DNA from: Chitinophagaceae bacterium
GTDB lineage: Bacteria > Bacteroidota > Bacteroidia > Chitinophagales > Chitinophagaceae
Direction: 5' to 3'
Assembly (NCBI GenBank): GCA_027489035.1
Contig: JAIYAN010000004.1
Span: 1-64,000 of the forward strand
DNA length: 64,000 nt
Made by a program: the position numbers and the translations under genes. The notes below the pieces were generated by a model. The model did no database searches. It worked only from the letters and a program-made list of their open reading frames with translations, and was not told where the DNA came from. This document shows, piece after piece, positions 7,952 to 15,833 of the stretch; position 1 is the stretch's first letter; each line of letters starts with the position of its first letter.

Positions 7952-7959
7952 CAAAGATA
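7952..7959 (-). promoter_or_regulatory. rpsT promoter, -7 element TATCTTTG
   Basis: Exact TAnnTTTG match on the minus strand, 20 nt before the ATG, giving a short leader of roughly 13-15 nt. The -33 element is weak. Confidence 0.55.
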
Positions 7960-8132
7960 GGGATATGATTTTTATAAAACGAGTTTTTTTTAAAATTTTA
8001 TTTATAACAATAATCTTTTCGAAAAAAATCATTTAAAAATACAAGATTTCTATCTTAGATTCTTAAGTTTTAAGCCGATATTTGCAACCTAATTATCAAC
8101 TAAAGCGCTTCAATAAAATTATTTTTACCATT

Positions 8133-10871
8133 ATGAAGGATTTTCAATTTATTACAAATTCTACTCCGGCCCATATTGAAAGTTTATATCAGGATTTTGT
8201 AAATAACCCTACAAGTATCGATCCAGAACTTAGAAAGTTCTTTGAAGGTTTTGATTTTGCTGTTTCTAATGTGGCAAATGGAAAAGTTTCTACTCAATCA
8301 GGAAATTCGCAGGCTGTAGGTAATCTTAATAAAGAATTTGCGGTTTATCAATTGATTCAAGCATATAGAAATCGAGGTCACTTAGATGCAAAAACAAATC
8401 CTATAAGAGAAAGGGTAGACAGACATGCTAATCTCGAGATTTCTCATTTCGGTTTAACAGATGCAGATATGAATACGCAATTTCAAGTTGCCCATTTGCT
8501 TAACATCGAAAAAAATACTTTAAAAGAGATCATTGCCCATCTTCAAAATTGTTATACTAATCATATTGGTATTGATTTTTCTTACATAAACGATGCTGAA
8601 AAATACAATTGGTTGTTAAATGCTTTTGAGAAAAAAGTTTTCGAGCCGATTTCAATTGAAAAAAAGAAAAGAATATTACAAAAGTTGAACGAAGGTGTAA
8701 TGTTTGAAAAGTTTCTACATACCAAATATATCGGACAAAAACGTTTCAGTTTAGAAGGTGGCGAAACTACAATTGCAGCATTAGATGCCATTTTAAATGC
8801 TTCATCTGAAAGCAATGTAGAAGAAGTGGTTATTGGAATGGCGCATCGTGGTAGATTGAATGTGTTGGCTAATATTTTGGGAAAAACTTATGAAGAAATA
8901 TTTAATGAATTTGAAGGAAATGCTTTGCCAGACACGACTATGGGAAGCGGTGATGTGAAATATCATCTTGGATTTAGCAGTGAGGTTGAAACTTTTTCAG
9001 GGAAAAAAATGCATTTAAAATTATGTCCCAATCCTTCACATTTAGAGGCTGTGGATCCTGTGGTAATGGGTTATGCAAGAAGTAAATCGGATGTGATGTA
9101 TAACAGCGATCACAAAAAAATTCTACCTATTTTAATTCATGGGGATGCATCTGTTGCTGGACAAGGCATTATTTACGAAGTGCTTCAGATGAGTAAATTA
9201 AATGGATACACTACAGGCGGTACAATACATTATATTATCAATAATCAAATTGGTTTTACAACGGATTTTAAAGATGCGAGAAGTGCTGATTATTCTACAT
9301 CAATTGCATCGTTGGTTCAAGCGCCAGTTTTTCATGTAAATGGGGATGACCCAGAAGCTGTAGTTAAAGTGTCTGAAATCGCTGCTTTATACCGTCAAAC
9401 CTTTAATGCAGATGTTTTTATTGATATGGTATGTTACCGCAGGCACGGACACAATGAAGGGGATGAGCCTAAATTTACGCAACCACAATTGTATGCACTT
9501 ATAGACAAGCATTTGAATCCGAGGGAAGTGTACACACAATTTTTGATGGAAAATGGAGAGCCAGATGCGAAATCGCTTGCTAAAGAAATGGAACTTCAGT
9601 TTTTGCAAGAGCTTCAGGATCGTTTAGATGAAGTTAAACAGAATCCATTGCCTTATAAATATCAACAACCTGAGTTATGGTGGCAAAGTTTGCGTAAAGC
9701 AACACAAGAAGATTTTCAAACTTCACCAAACACGGCCATTAAAGAAGCTGATTTAAACTTTCTTTTTGATGGTTTAATGCAATGGCCTGCTGAATTTAAG
9801 CCATTGAAGAAAGTGGAGAAATTGATTCAGGATAAAATAAAATTATTTCAAGATCAACAAAAAATTGATTGGGCCACAGCGGAGTTATTGGCTTATTCAA
9901 GCTTAATGCATGAAGGTAAAGATGTGAGAATGAGTGGGCAAGATGTGAAGCGTGGTACGTTTAGTCATAGACATGCGGTTTTGTTTGATGAAAAAACAAA
10001 CGAAGAACACAATCGTTTAAATCATGCAATCAAGGACACCGCTCAATTTAGAATATACAATTCGTTTTTAAGTGAATACGCAGTTCTAGGTTTTGAATAT
10101 GGTTATGCCATGGCTAATCCAAATACATTAACCATTTGGGAAGCACAATTTGGAGATTTTTCTAATGGTGCTCAAATCATTATCGATCAGTTTATAACTT
10201 CAGCCGAAACAAAATGGCAAAAAATGAACGGAATGGTAATGCTTCTGCCTCATGGTTACGAAGGACAAGGTCCAGAACATAGCAGTGCAAGATTGGAGCG
10301 TTTTTTACAACAATGTGCCGAAAATAATATCATCATTACGAATATTACAACTGGTGCGAATTTCTTTCATGCGTTACGTCGTCAATTAACATGGGATTTT
10401 AGAAAGCCGATGATTAACTTTTCACCTAAAGCAAATTTGCGCCATCCTGGAAGTTATAGTGATGTAGAGGAATTTACTAAAGGTTCGTTTAAAGAGGTAA
10501 TAGATGATGCAACTGCTGATGCGGCTTCTGTGAAAAAAGTATTGATGTGTTCTGGAAAAATTTATTTTGATCTAGAAGAAAAACGTCAAAAAGAAGATCG
10601 TAAAGATATTGCAATAGTAAGAATAGAGCAATTGTATCCTTTGCCACAACACCAATTGGATGAGTTGTATAAAAAATATGGTAAAGCAATTTGGTATTGG
10701 GTTCAAGAAGAGCCATTGAATATGGGTGCAGCATCTTTTTTAAGAATGAATTTGAAAAATATCAATTTTTATATTTTCAGCAGAGTAGCTAGTGCGGCTA
10801 CGGCTACGGGTTATGCCAAAATGCATGCAAAAGAACAAGCGGAATTGCTAAATGCAGCATTTAATAAATAA
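8133..10871 (+). CDS. sucA: 2-oxoglutarate dehydrogenase E1 component
   Basis: E1 decarboxylates 2-oxoglutarate with thiamine diphosphate and passes the succinyl group to the E2 lipoyl domain in the TCA cycle. The ATG at 8133 begins MKDFQFITNSTPAHIESLY, the typical start; a TTG at 8082 extends the frame but overlaps the probable promoter. The product is 912 aa, close to the usual 930. Visible motifs are RNRGHLDAKTNP near residue 80, HRGRLNVLAN near 240, HGDASVAGQG and INNQIGFTT in the diphosphate-binding region, and HGYEGQGPEHSSARLERFL in the C-terminal half. sucB is not adjacent. ffh follows after 29 nt and may be cotranscribed. Confidence 0.97.
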   Translation: MKDFQFITNSTPAHIESLYQDFVNNPTSIDPELRKFFEGFDFAVSNVANGKVSTQSGNSQAVGNLNKEFAVYQLIQAYRNRGHLDAKTNPIRERVDRHANLEISHFGLTDADMNTQFQVAHLLNIEKNTLKEIIAHLQNCYTNHIGIDFSYINDAEKYNWLLNAFEKKVFEPISIEKKKRILQKLNEGVMFEKFLHTKYIGQKRFSLEGGETTIAALDAILNASSESNVEEVVIGMAHRGRLNVLANILGKTYEEIFNEFEGNALPDTTMGSGDVKYHLGFSSEVETFSGKKMHLKLCPNPSHLEAVDPVVMGYARSKSDVMYNSDHKKILPILIHGDASVAGQGIIYEVLQMSKLNGYTTGGTIHYIINNQIGFTTDFKDARSADYSTSIASLVQAPVFHVNGDDPEAVVKVSEIAALYRQTFNADVFIDMVCYRRHGHNEGDEPKFTQPQLYALIDKHLNPREVYTQFLMENGEPDAKSLAKEMELQFLQELQDRLDEVKQNPLPYKYQQPELWWQSLRKATQEDFQTSPNTAIKEADLNFLFDGLMQWPAEFKPLKKVEKLIQDKIKLFQDQQKIDWATAELLAYSSLMHEGKDVRMSGQDVKRGTFSHRHAVLFDEKTNEEHNRLNHAIKDTAQFRIYNSFLSEYAVLGFEYGYAMANPNTLTIWEAQFGDFSNGAQIIIDQFITSAETKWQKMNGMVMLLPHGYEGQGPEHSSARLERFLQQCAENNIIITNITTGANFFHALRRQLTWDFRKPMINFSPKANLRHPGSYSDVEEFTKGSFKEVIDDATADAASVKKVLMCSGKIYFDLEEKRQKEDRKDIAIVRIEQLYPLPQHQLDELYKKYGKAIWYWVQEEPLNMGAASFLRMNLKNINFYIFSRVASAATATGYAKMHAKEQAELLNAAFNK

Positions 10872-10900
10872 AAAATCAGGGTTTTAAAAAAGCAATAAAT

Positions 10901-12232
10901 ATGTTTCAGAATTTAAGTGAAAAATTAGAAAGTGCATTTAAGAATATAAAAGGTCAGGGGAGAATTACCGACTTAAATATTGCGAATACAATAAAAGATA
11001 TTCGAAGAGCTTTAGTAGATGCCGATGTGAATTATAAAATTGCAAAGGATTTTACAGATAAAGTAAAAGAAAAGGCATTGGGTGCTAAAGTGTTGCTTGC
11101 CGTAAATCCTGGCCAACAGATGGTGAAAATTGTGCAGGATGAGCTAACCGAATTGATGGGTGGTTCAGAGAGTGTGTTTAATGTAACGGGTAACCCAGCC
11201 ATTATTTTAATTGCAGGTTTGCAGGGTAGTGGTAAAACTACATTCAGTGGAAAGTTGGCCAATTATCTAAAAACTAAAAAAGGGAAATCTCCATTATTGG
11301 TAGCTGCTGATATTTATCGTCCGGCTGCGATTGATCAACTTGAAGTACTTGGTGGTCAAATTGGTGTGGATGTCTATTGCGAACGTGAAAATAAAGATGC
11401 GGTATCGATTGCTCAAAATGCCATCAAAGAAGCGAAGTCAAGAAATAAAAATGTAATCATTATTGATACTGCTGGTCGTTTGGCTGTAGATGAAATCATG
11501 ATGAATGAAGTTGCCAATATCAAATCGGCAATTAATCCACAAGAGATTCTATTTGTAGTAGATAGTATGACCGGACAGGACGCTGTAAATACTGCAGCGG
11601 CATTTAATGAAAGGCTTGATTTTACTGGGGTTGTGCTCACTAAATTAGATGGTGACACAAGAGGTGGAGCTGCGTTGTCGATTAAATACACGGTAAATAA
11701 ACCGATCAAATTTAGCAGTAGTGGAGAGAAAATGGAAACGCTTGATGTGTTTTATCCGGAGCGTATGGCACAGCGAATTTTGGGGATGGGTGATATTGTG
11801 AGTTTGGTAGAAAGAGCGCAGATGCAATTTGACGAAGCAGAGGCCGCAAAATTGGAAAAGAAGATTAGAAAAAATCAATTTGATTTTGAAGATTTTAAAA
11901 CCCAGTTGCAGCAGATTAAAAAAATGGGAAATCTTAAAGATTTGATGGGCATGATTCCTGGCGTTGGGAAGCAAATAAAGGATTTGGATATCAATGACGA
12001 TGCATTCAAAGGAATTGAGGCGATGATTAATTCCATGACCATGGAGGAGCGGAAAAATCCAGATTTAATCAACCCAAGCAGAAAGACAAGAATTGCAAAA
12101 GGAAGTGGAAAAGATTTGGCAGAATTAAATCAGTTTTTGAAGCAGTTTGACCAGATGAAAGAGATGATGAAGATGATGAATAAAATGCCGATGGGAAATA
12201 TGCCAGGAATGGGGGCATTGGGTAGGAGATAA
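10901..12232 (+). CDS. ffh: Signal recognition particle GTPase Ffh
   Basis: Ffh binds signal peptides and 4.5S RNA and delivers ribosomes to FtsY. The 443-aa protein has an N domain, then a G domain with GLQGSGKTT (about 106-114), DTAGR (189-193) and TKLDGD (247-252), and a C-terminal M domain. The M domain ends in a Met-rich tail MKEMMKMMNKMP that forms part of the signal-peptide groove. It follows sucA by 29 nt, and rpsP follows after a promoter-bearing gap of about 150 nt. Length and all GTPase motifs are normal. Confidence 0.97.
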   Translation: MFQNLSEKLESAFKNIKGQGRITDLNIANTIKDIRRALVDADVNYKIAKDFTDKVKEKALGAKVLLAVNPGQQMVKIVQDELTELMGGSESVFNVTGNPAIILIAGLQGSGKTTFSGKLANYLKTKKGKSPLLVAADIYRPAAIDQLEVLGGQIGVDVYCERENKDAVSIAQNAIKEAKSRNKNVIIIDTAGRLAVDEIMMNEVANIKSAINPQEILFVVDSMTGQDAVNTAAAFNERLDFTGVVLTKLDGDTRGGAALSIKYTVNKPIKFSSSGEKMETLDVFYPERMAQRILGMGDIVSLVERAQMQFDEAEAAKLEKKIRKNQFDFEDFKTQLQQIKKMGNLKDLMGMIPGVGKQIKDLDINDDAFKGIEAMINSMTMEERKNPDLINPSRKTRIAKGSGKDLAELNQFLKQFDQMKEMMKMMNKMPMGNMPGMGALGRR

Positions 12233-12288
12233 TAAATTAAGCACTAAAAATTTTAATAAAAAAGGGGTAATAAAAATATTTTTATATT

Positions 12289-12320
12289 TTGACAATTTTT
12301 CCACAGAATTTTATATATCT
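12289..12320 (+). promoter_or_regulatory. Probable rpsP promoter region
   Basis: The stretch holds TTGACA, 17 nt, TATATA, and the overlapping box TATCTTCG, which is one base from TAnnTTTG. Which is used cannot be told from sequence. A small hairpin TCCG/CGGA lies in the leader. Confidence 0.4.
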
Positions 12321-12384
12321 TCGTCCTCCGTTTTTAAAAGCGGATTAAACCCTATTGTTCACAACCTAAAAAATTTCTATTTTT

Positions 12385-12882
12385 ATGGCTGTAAAAATGA
12401 GATTGCAAAGACATGGTTCAAAGAAAAGACCATTCTATTTCATTGTAGTTGCTGACGGACGTAGTCCTCGCGATGGTAAATTCATTCAGAAGTTAGGTAC
12501 GTACAATCCTTTGACTGTTCCTGCAACTGTGCAGGTAGATCGTCAAAAGGCATTGGACTGGTTACAGAAAGGTGCACAACCTACTGATACCGTTCGTCGT
12601 ATTCTATCATTCAAAGGTGTATTATTCCTTAAACATCTACTTCGTGGCGTAAGTCTTGGTCTATTTGACGAAGCAACTGCTATGGAAAAATTCACAAAAT
12701 GGACAACTGAGCATGATGCTCAAATTGCACAACGTCAATCGGCTCATAAAAAAGCCCACATGGATCGTCGCAATGTACCAGTTGTGAGAAAAGTAGAAGT
12801 TGTTACGCCAGCTGAAGTTGAAGCAGAAGTTTCTGCTCCAGCTGAAGAAGTAGCTCCAGAAGAAACAAAAACAGAAGAATAA
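12385..12882 (+). CDS. rpsP: 30S ribosomal protein S16 with acidic C-terminal extension
   Basis: S16 helps order the 5' domain of 16S rRNA. The first ~80 residues are the classic S16 domain: [18 protein letters not shown], then [19 protein letters not shown] and a Trp/Gly segment. The protein continues to 165 aa, about twice the E. coli length, through a charged linker and a low-complexity tail rich in Glu, Ala, Pro and Val (from about residue 135). Such tails are frequent in Bacteroidota S16; their role is not known to me. Monocistronic, with a clear terminator after it. Confidence 0.96.
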   Translation: MAVKMRLQRHGSKKRPFYFIVVADGRSPRDGKFIQKLGTYNPLTVPATVQVDRQKALDWLQKGAQPTDTVRRILSFKGVLFLKHLLRGVSLGLFDEATAMEKFTKWTTEHDAQIAQRQSAHKKAHMDRRNVPVVRKVEVVTPAEVEAEVSAPAEEVAPEETKTEE

Positions 12883-12906
12883 ATACCCTCTGTACCAAAA
12901 CGAATT

Positions 12907-12935
12907 AAGTCCTGCTTTAGAGCGGGACTTTTTTT
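12907..12935 (+). terminator. rpsP terminator
   Basis: AAGTCCTGC / GCGGGACTT arms around TTTAGA, followed by a T-run. Confidence 0.85.
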
Positions 12936-12970
12936 GCCCCCTCAGTCCCCCATGGGGGAAGTTGGGAGTA
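12936..12970. repeat. C/G-rich dispersed repeat fragment
   Basis: A stretch with CCCCC and GGGGGAAGTTGGG blocks resembles longer copies at about 25228-25270 and 44496-44540 that carry CCCTTCACC and GGGGGAAGGGTTGGGG. One of several intergenic repeat families in this window. Confidence 0.5.
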
Positions 12971-13010
12971 TACATAAAATGATGAGTGTACAAAAATGAT
13001 GATTTTACAC

Positions 13011-13076
13011 AACCCCAGCGGGGTGATATCCTACTAAAAAGATGATGAATATGAATTAGAGCCCCAGCGGGGCGGC
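13011..13076. repeat. Two CCCCAGCGGGG palindromes
   Basis: Palindromes CCCCAGCGGGG occur at about 13015 and 13062, followed by TGATAT and CGGCATA. The pair is separated by AT-rich sequence. Such GC-rich palindromes in AT-rich Bacteroidota spacers look like a small dispersed element. No gene is supported between 12883 and 13376. Confidence 0.6.
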
Positions 13077-13160
13077 ATAAAAAGATCTCGCTGGCTGAAA
13101 CTGTTTCGAAAAGACGCAAAAGAAATTGAACCACGTTATGACGAAATGCTTGCAGCATTT

Positions 13161-13280
13161 TTTGACACAAAGACACTAAGGCGCAAAGACACAAAGTTTT
13201 TTTACAAGGTTGCTACTAAATTGAAAGTGCTACCAACCTTAAACAATTAAACCCTTAAACCAACGAAGCGATTTAAAAAT
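13161..13280. repeat. Dispersed intergenic repeat R1 (plus orientation)
   Basis: The unit has an AAAGRCRCAAAG-type half, a T-run, then ACCTTAAACAATTAAACCC and ACCAACGAAGCGATTTAAA. The same order recurs at 15541-15775, 29390-29491 and 59878-60070, and inverted at 25089-25153 and 29125-29220. It lies between convergent genes here. Confidence 0.75.
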
Positions 13281-13302
13281 TTCTAGTATTTCCAATAATA
13301 AA

Positions 13303-13329
13303 AAATCCAGTTCTAGAAAGAACCGGATT
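13303..13329 (-). terminator. Terminator of the gene at 13377
   Basis: AATCCAGTTCT / AGAACCGGATT with one mismatch, followed on the minus strand by a T-rich tract. Confidence 0.75.
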
Positions 13330-13376
13330 AGCTTTAATTCAAATCATTATTTTAAAAACTACATGATTTTTTAATT

Positions 13377-13772
13377 TTATTTTATTGAAATATGCCATTT
13401 ATCTTTTTGCCATCCATTTTCTTCTCCATGTTCATTCAATTCACGTAAACTCATTTCATCTAAATTACCTGTAGTATATGTATTATTTCCGTTTTTGTCG
13501 GTGTAAGCTACTTGGCAATACAATCCAAAAACATCATTAATCATTTTTTCTAAATTTTTTACTTTTTGTCCACCGCGAATTATTGCTGGCTCTGCTGATT
13601 TTATTTCACGAACTTCAGAAATTGTTTTTTCAAAGTCTAACGGAACTTTTGAACTTTTTTCTCTTTCGGTAGATGCGTAAATGCTGAGTCTGATAAATGG
13701 AAAACGATCATTAAATTCTTGTAAAATCGTTTTTAGTTTGGTGTTACCGTTCATTGATAATTCTCTTGCCAT
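13377..13772 (-). CDS. Conserved-looking hypothetical protein
   Basis: A 131-aa soluble protein beginning MARELSMNGNTKLKTILQEF. It has no signal peptide or membrane segment. The middle holds IRGGQKVKNLEKMINDVFG followed by an acidic end with TTGNLDEMSLRELNEHGEE. I do not recognise a named domain; the mixed alpha/beta pattern and independent terminator support a real gene. Its upstream region (13773-14012) contains only AT-rich sequence and the neighbouring terminator. Confidence 0.7.
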   Translation of the reverse strand: MARELSMNGNTKLKTILQEFNDRFPFIRLSIYASTEREKSSKVPLDFEKTISEVREIKSAEPAIIRGGQKVKNLEKMINDVFGLYCQVAYTDKNGNNTYTTGNLDEMSLRELNEHGEENGWQKDKWHISIK

Positions 13773-13975
13773 AAATTTTTATTTTGATTGGTTTAAAATG
13801 ATGTATAAAATTGTTATCGCCGCGTTTATTAAAGCGATAATTCATAAATTGCTTTATGATTTTTTTGGCATATCATTTTTTATCATTTGCCAAAAACTCT
13901 ACCACTTTTCTTCTCCTTTTTCTTCATTCCAAGTTTTTTCCTGCAGCATTTATTATTATCTCGATTAATTAGAAA

Positions 13976-14010
13976 AATAAAATGAGGCAGCATATTTGAA
14001 CTGCCTCATT
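13976..14010 (-). terminator. Terminator of the 48-aa gene
   Basis: Perfect 10-bp arms AATGAGGCAG / CTGCCTCATT around a 10-nt loop, followed on the minus strand by a T-rich tract. Confidence 0.85.
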
Positions 14011-14012
14011 AA

Positions 14013-14159
14013 TTACTTTTTAGCTGCTTTTCTGGCTGCTCTTTTTTCATTTCTTTCTGCTCTTTTTGCAGCAACTTCTTTGCCTTCTTTCGTTCTTAAA
14101 TCAACTTTTCCGTCTTTAGTTTTTTGAGCTGCTGCCCTTAAATTTTTTAACGTTGCCAT
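14013..14159 (-). CDS. Small basic protein, 48 aa
   Basis: Starting at the ATG at 14159 the product begins MATLKNLRAAAQKTKDGK and is strongly basic, ending in KRAERNEKRAARKAAKK. An ATG 18 codons upstream would overlap the promoter-like box. No domain is recognised. The composition suggests nucleic-acid or ribosome contact, but this is a guess. The gene has its own promoter-like element and a strong terminator, which argues that it is expressed. It is divergent from the gene at 14287. Confidence 0.65.
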   Translation of the reverse strand: MATLKNLRAAAQKTKDGKVDLRTKEGKEVAAKRAERNEKRAARKAAKK

Positions 14160-14191
14160 TGGATAATTTTTTGGGTTAATTAATTTTTTTA

Positions 14192-14199
14192 TAAATGTA
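14192..14199 (-). promoter_or_regulatory. Promoter of the 48-aa gene, TACATTTA
   Basis: One base from TAnnTTTG, with TTG about 21 nt upstream on the minus strand. Confidence 0.4.
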
Positions 14200-14273
14200 T
14201 TTTTAAAAATCAATATTTTTCAATCCATTAATGACCATTAATTTGATGTTATTATTTCACCATCTTTTATATC

Positions 14274-14281
14274 TAATTTTG
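14274..14281 (+). promoter_or_regulatory. -7 element TAATTTTG directly before the gene at 14287
   Basis: An exact TAnnTTTG match ends 5 nt before the ATG, so transcription would begin at or next to the start codon. This predicts a leaderless or nearly leaderless mRNA. No TTTG is seen at the usual -33 spacing. Confidence 0.45.
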
Positions 14282-14286
14282 AAAAC

Positions 14287-15369
14287 ATGGCAAGGAAGAA
14301 AAACATTATCTCAAAATTGGTAATTGCTTCTTTACAAAAGGAAATTAAATCCAATTGTAAAATTGAAATTGAAAATGCCATTGATTGTAAAAACTTGTCG
14401 AATCATATTTTATTGACAACAGGAAAATACCTTTCTTTTTCTACGCTTAAGCGATTTTTTGGATTTAATAAATCTGAATTTTCACCTTCTTACGACACCA
14501 TAAAAATTCTAAAAGAATACATCGCTCTATGCACAAAACAACAACAAGTTTCTGTTGCACAAATTGTCATTGATTTTTATACACCAAAGCATTTCAAAGA
14601 AATTTCAAAATCGGATCAATCATTTCAGGCGGCAAGTAGAACAATGGCTTTTCTTTTAAGGGAGAATAAAAACTTGTTTGAAGAAACCATGCTTCCGCTT
14701 GCGCAATCTAAAATTGGGAGGGCATTTTATTTTGAGCTATTCCCTGACTATGAGATTTTATCTGCATTTCAATATAAAGGGTATGAGCTCTATTTGAAAT
14801 ACGAAAATTCGCAAGAAGGAAAACTGTTTGCGAATTGTGTTTTATTCTTGAAATATTTTTTTGATGGGGATGCTAAAATGATGAACCTATATCACAACAA
14901 AGCTGTGCTTCATTATAAAAAGGCAAAAGAAATTCATCCATTTGTCTTGGGAAGATATTATCAAGTTCAACTCATTTATTCCTTTTTGTTTTACCCCAAA
15001 ATGATTTCAAAAATCATTAGCGAAATTTATAAAGTAGAAAAATTACAGCCAAGAAATGCAAAAGAATTGTTTCGCGAATTTCCAGGGTTTCACTATTTTG
15101 TTTGCGATGGATTGTGGCACGCTCAAGAATACGATCATCTTTTAAAAGTCAGTGAAATTGCCTTAACAGATTTTGAAAAACATGATGAATTCATTTGGAA
15201 AGGTTACTACGATCAACTTTATTTATATCAAGCATTATCACTTTCTAAATTAGGTAAAACAAAAGACGCGTCTTCTAAAATAAAGAAAATTCAGCCAGAG
15301 TCTTTTTACTTTATTTCAAAGAAATATTTTACGGAGTTGTATGAGGGGTTGAAGAATAAAGAGGTTTGA
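14287..15369 (+). CDS. Hypothetical cytoplasmic protein, 360 aa
   Basis: The protein lacks a signal peptide and membrane segments. The first ~90 residues are basic and helical, including LSFSTLKRFFGFN near residues 56-68, which could be a DNA-binding-like module; the remainder is helical with paired-helix spacing like TPR-type repeats, including LKKIQPESF-type ends. I cannot name a family. The frame ends in GAGGTTTGA, where the last two codons and stop lie at the edge of a dispersed repeat, so the C-terminus may have been altered by the repeat. Confidence 0.75.
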   Translation: MARKKNIISKLVIASLQKEIKSNCKIEIENAIDCKNLSNHILLTTGKYLSFSTLKRFFGFNKSEFSPSYDTIKILKEYIALCTKQQQVSVAQIVIDFYTPKHFKEISKSDQSFQAASRTMAFLLRENKNLFEETMLPLAQSKIGRAFYFELFPDYEILSAFQYKGYELYLKYENSQEGKLFANCVLFLKYFFDGDAKMMNLYHNKAVLHYKKAKEIHPFVLGRYYQVQLIYSFLFYPKMISKIISEIYKVEKLQPRNAKELFREFPGFHYFVCDGLWHAQEYDHLLKVSEIALTDFEKHDEFIWKGYYDQLYLYQALSLSKLGKTKDASSKIKKIQPESFYFISKKYFTELYEGLKNKEV

Positions 15370-15447
15370 GATGTTTGTGATGTTTTTGAGGTTTGTGAGG
15401 TTTCTGAGGTTCAATGAGTTCAATAAGTGCAATGGGTTCAAAAGGTT
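15357..15447. repeat. Dispersed repeat R2 (GAGGTTTGAG / GTTCAA)
   Basis: A degenerate tandem of GAGGTTTG-like units followed by GAGTTCAATAAG and GGTTCAAAAGGTTG. The reverse complement of a related block occurs at 60058-60140, past dapB. The element overlaps the stop codon of the gene ending at 15369. Confidence 0.7.
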
Positions 15448-15540
15448 GTTTACCACTAGATAGATAATTTTCAAATTAGAACGAAATTAAATCAAGTATT
15501 TCACATTCTAAATTCATCATCTTGTAACTAAATAATTTTC

Positions 15541-15775
15541 ACTCAAAGGTGCAAAGGGATTCTCTTTCAACAAACCATTAAACCCTTAAACTGGCGAAAC
15601 GATTTGAACTTTTTTTGTTTCACGCAAAGCACGCAAGGGAGCAAAGGCCGCAAAGTTTTTTTGACACGAAGGCGCAAAGGCACGAAGTTTTTTATAAAAC
15701 AAAGATGCAATTAAATGGAAAATATTTCCAGCCTTAAACCAGTAAACCCTTAAACCAGCGAAGCGATTTAAACAT
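15541..15775. repeat. Two tandem R1 dispersed repeats
   Basis: Two R1-like copies in the same orientation. Each has a CGCAAAGG-type half and then CATTAAACCCTTAAAC or CAGTAAACCCTTAAACC ending in CGATTT. The second copy includes CACGAAGGCGCAAAGGCACG and GGAAAATATTTCC. The gap 15370-15833 holds only these repeats and the fusA terminator. Confidence 0.75.
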
Positions 15776-15780
15776 TTTGC

Positions 15781-15814
15781 AAAAAAAAAGCTGCCCTTTT
15801 GAGACAGCTTTTTT
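15781..15814 (-). terminator. fusA terminator
   Basis: AAGCTG / CAGCTT arms with an inner wobble pair, flanked by A and T runs. Confidence 0.8.
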
Positions 15815-15833
15815 CAAATTATAAAAGTTGAAA

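Noticed and set aside
8082..8132. Upstream TTG start for sucA
   Set aside because: The ATG at 8133 begins the canonical E1 N-terminus, while the TTG lies in the probable promoter region.
12661..13194. 177-aa minus-strand frame across the rpsP end and spacer
   Set aside because: Runs through the rpsP terminator, palindromes and a dispersed repeat; no domain.
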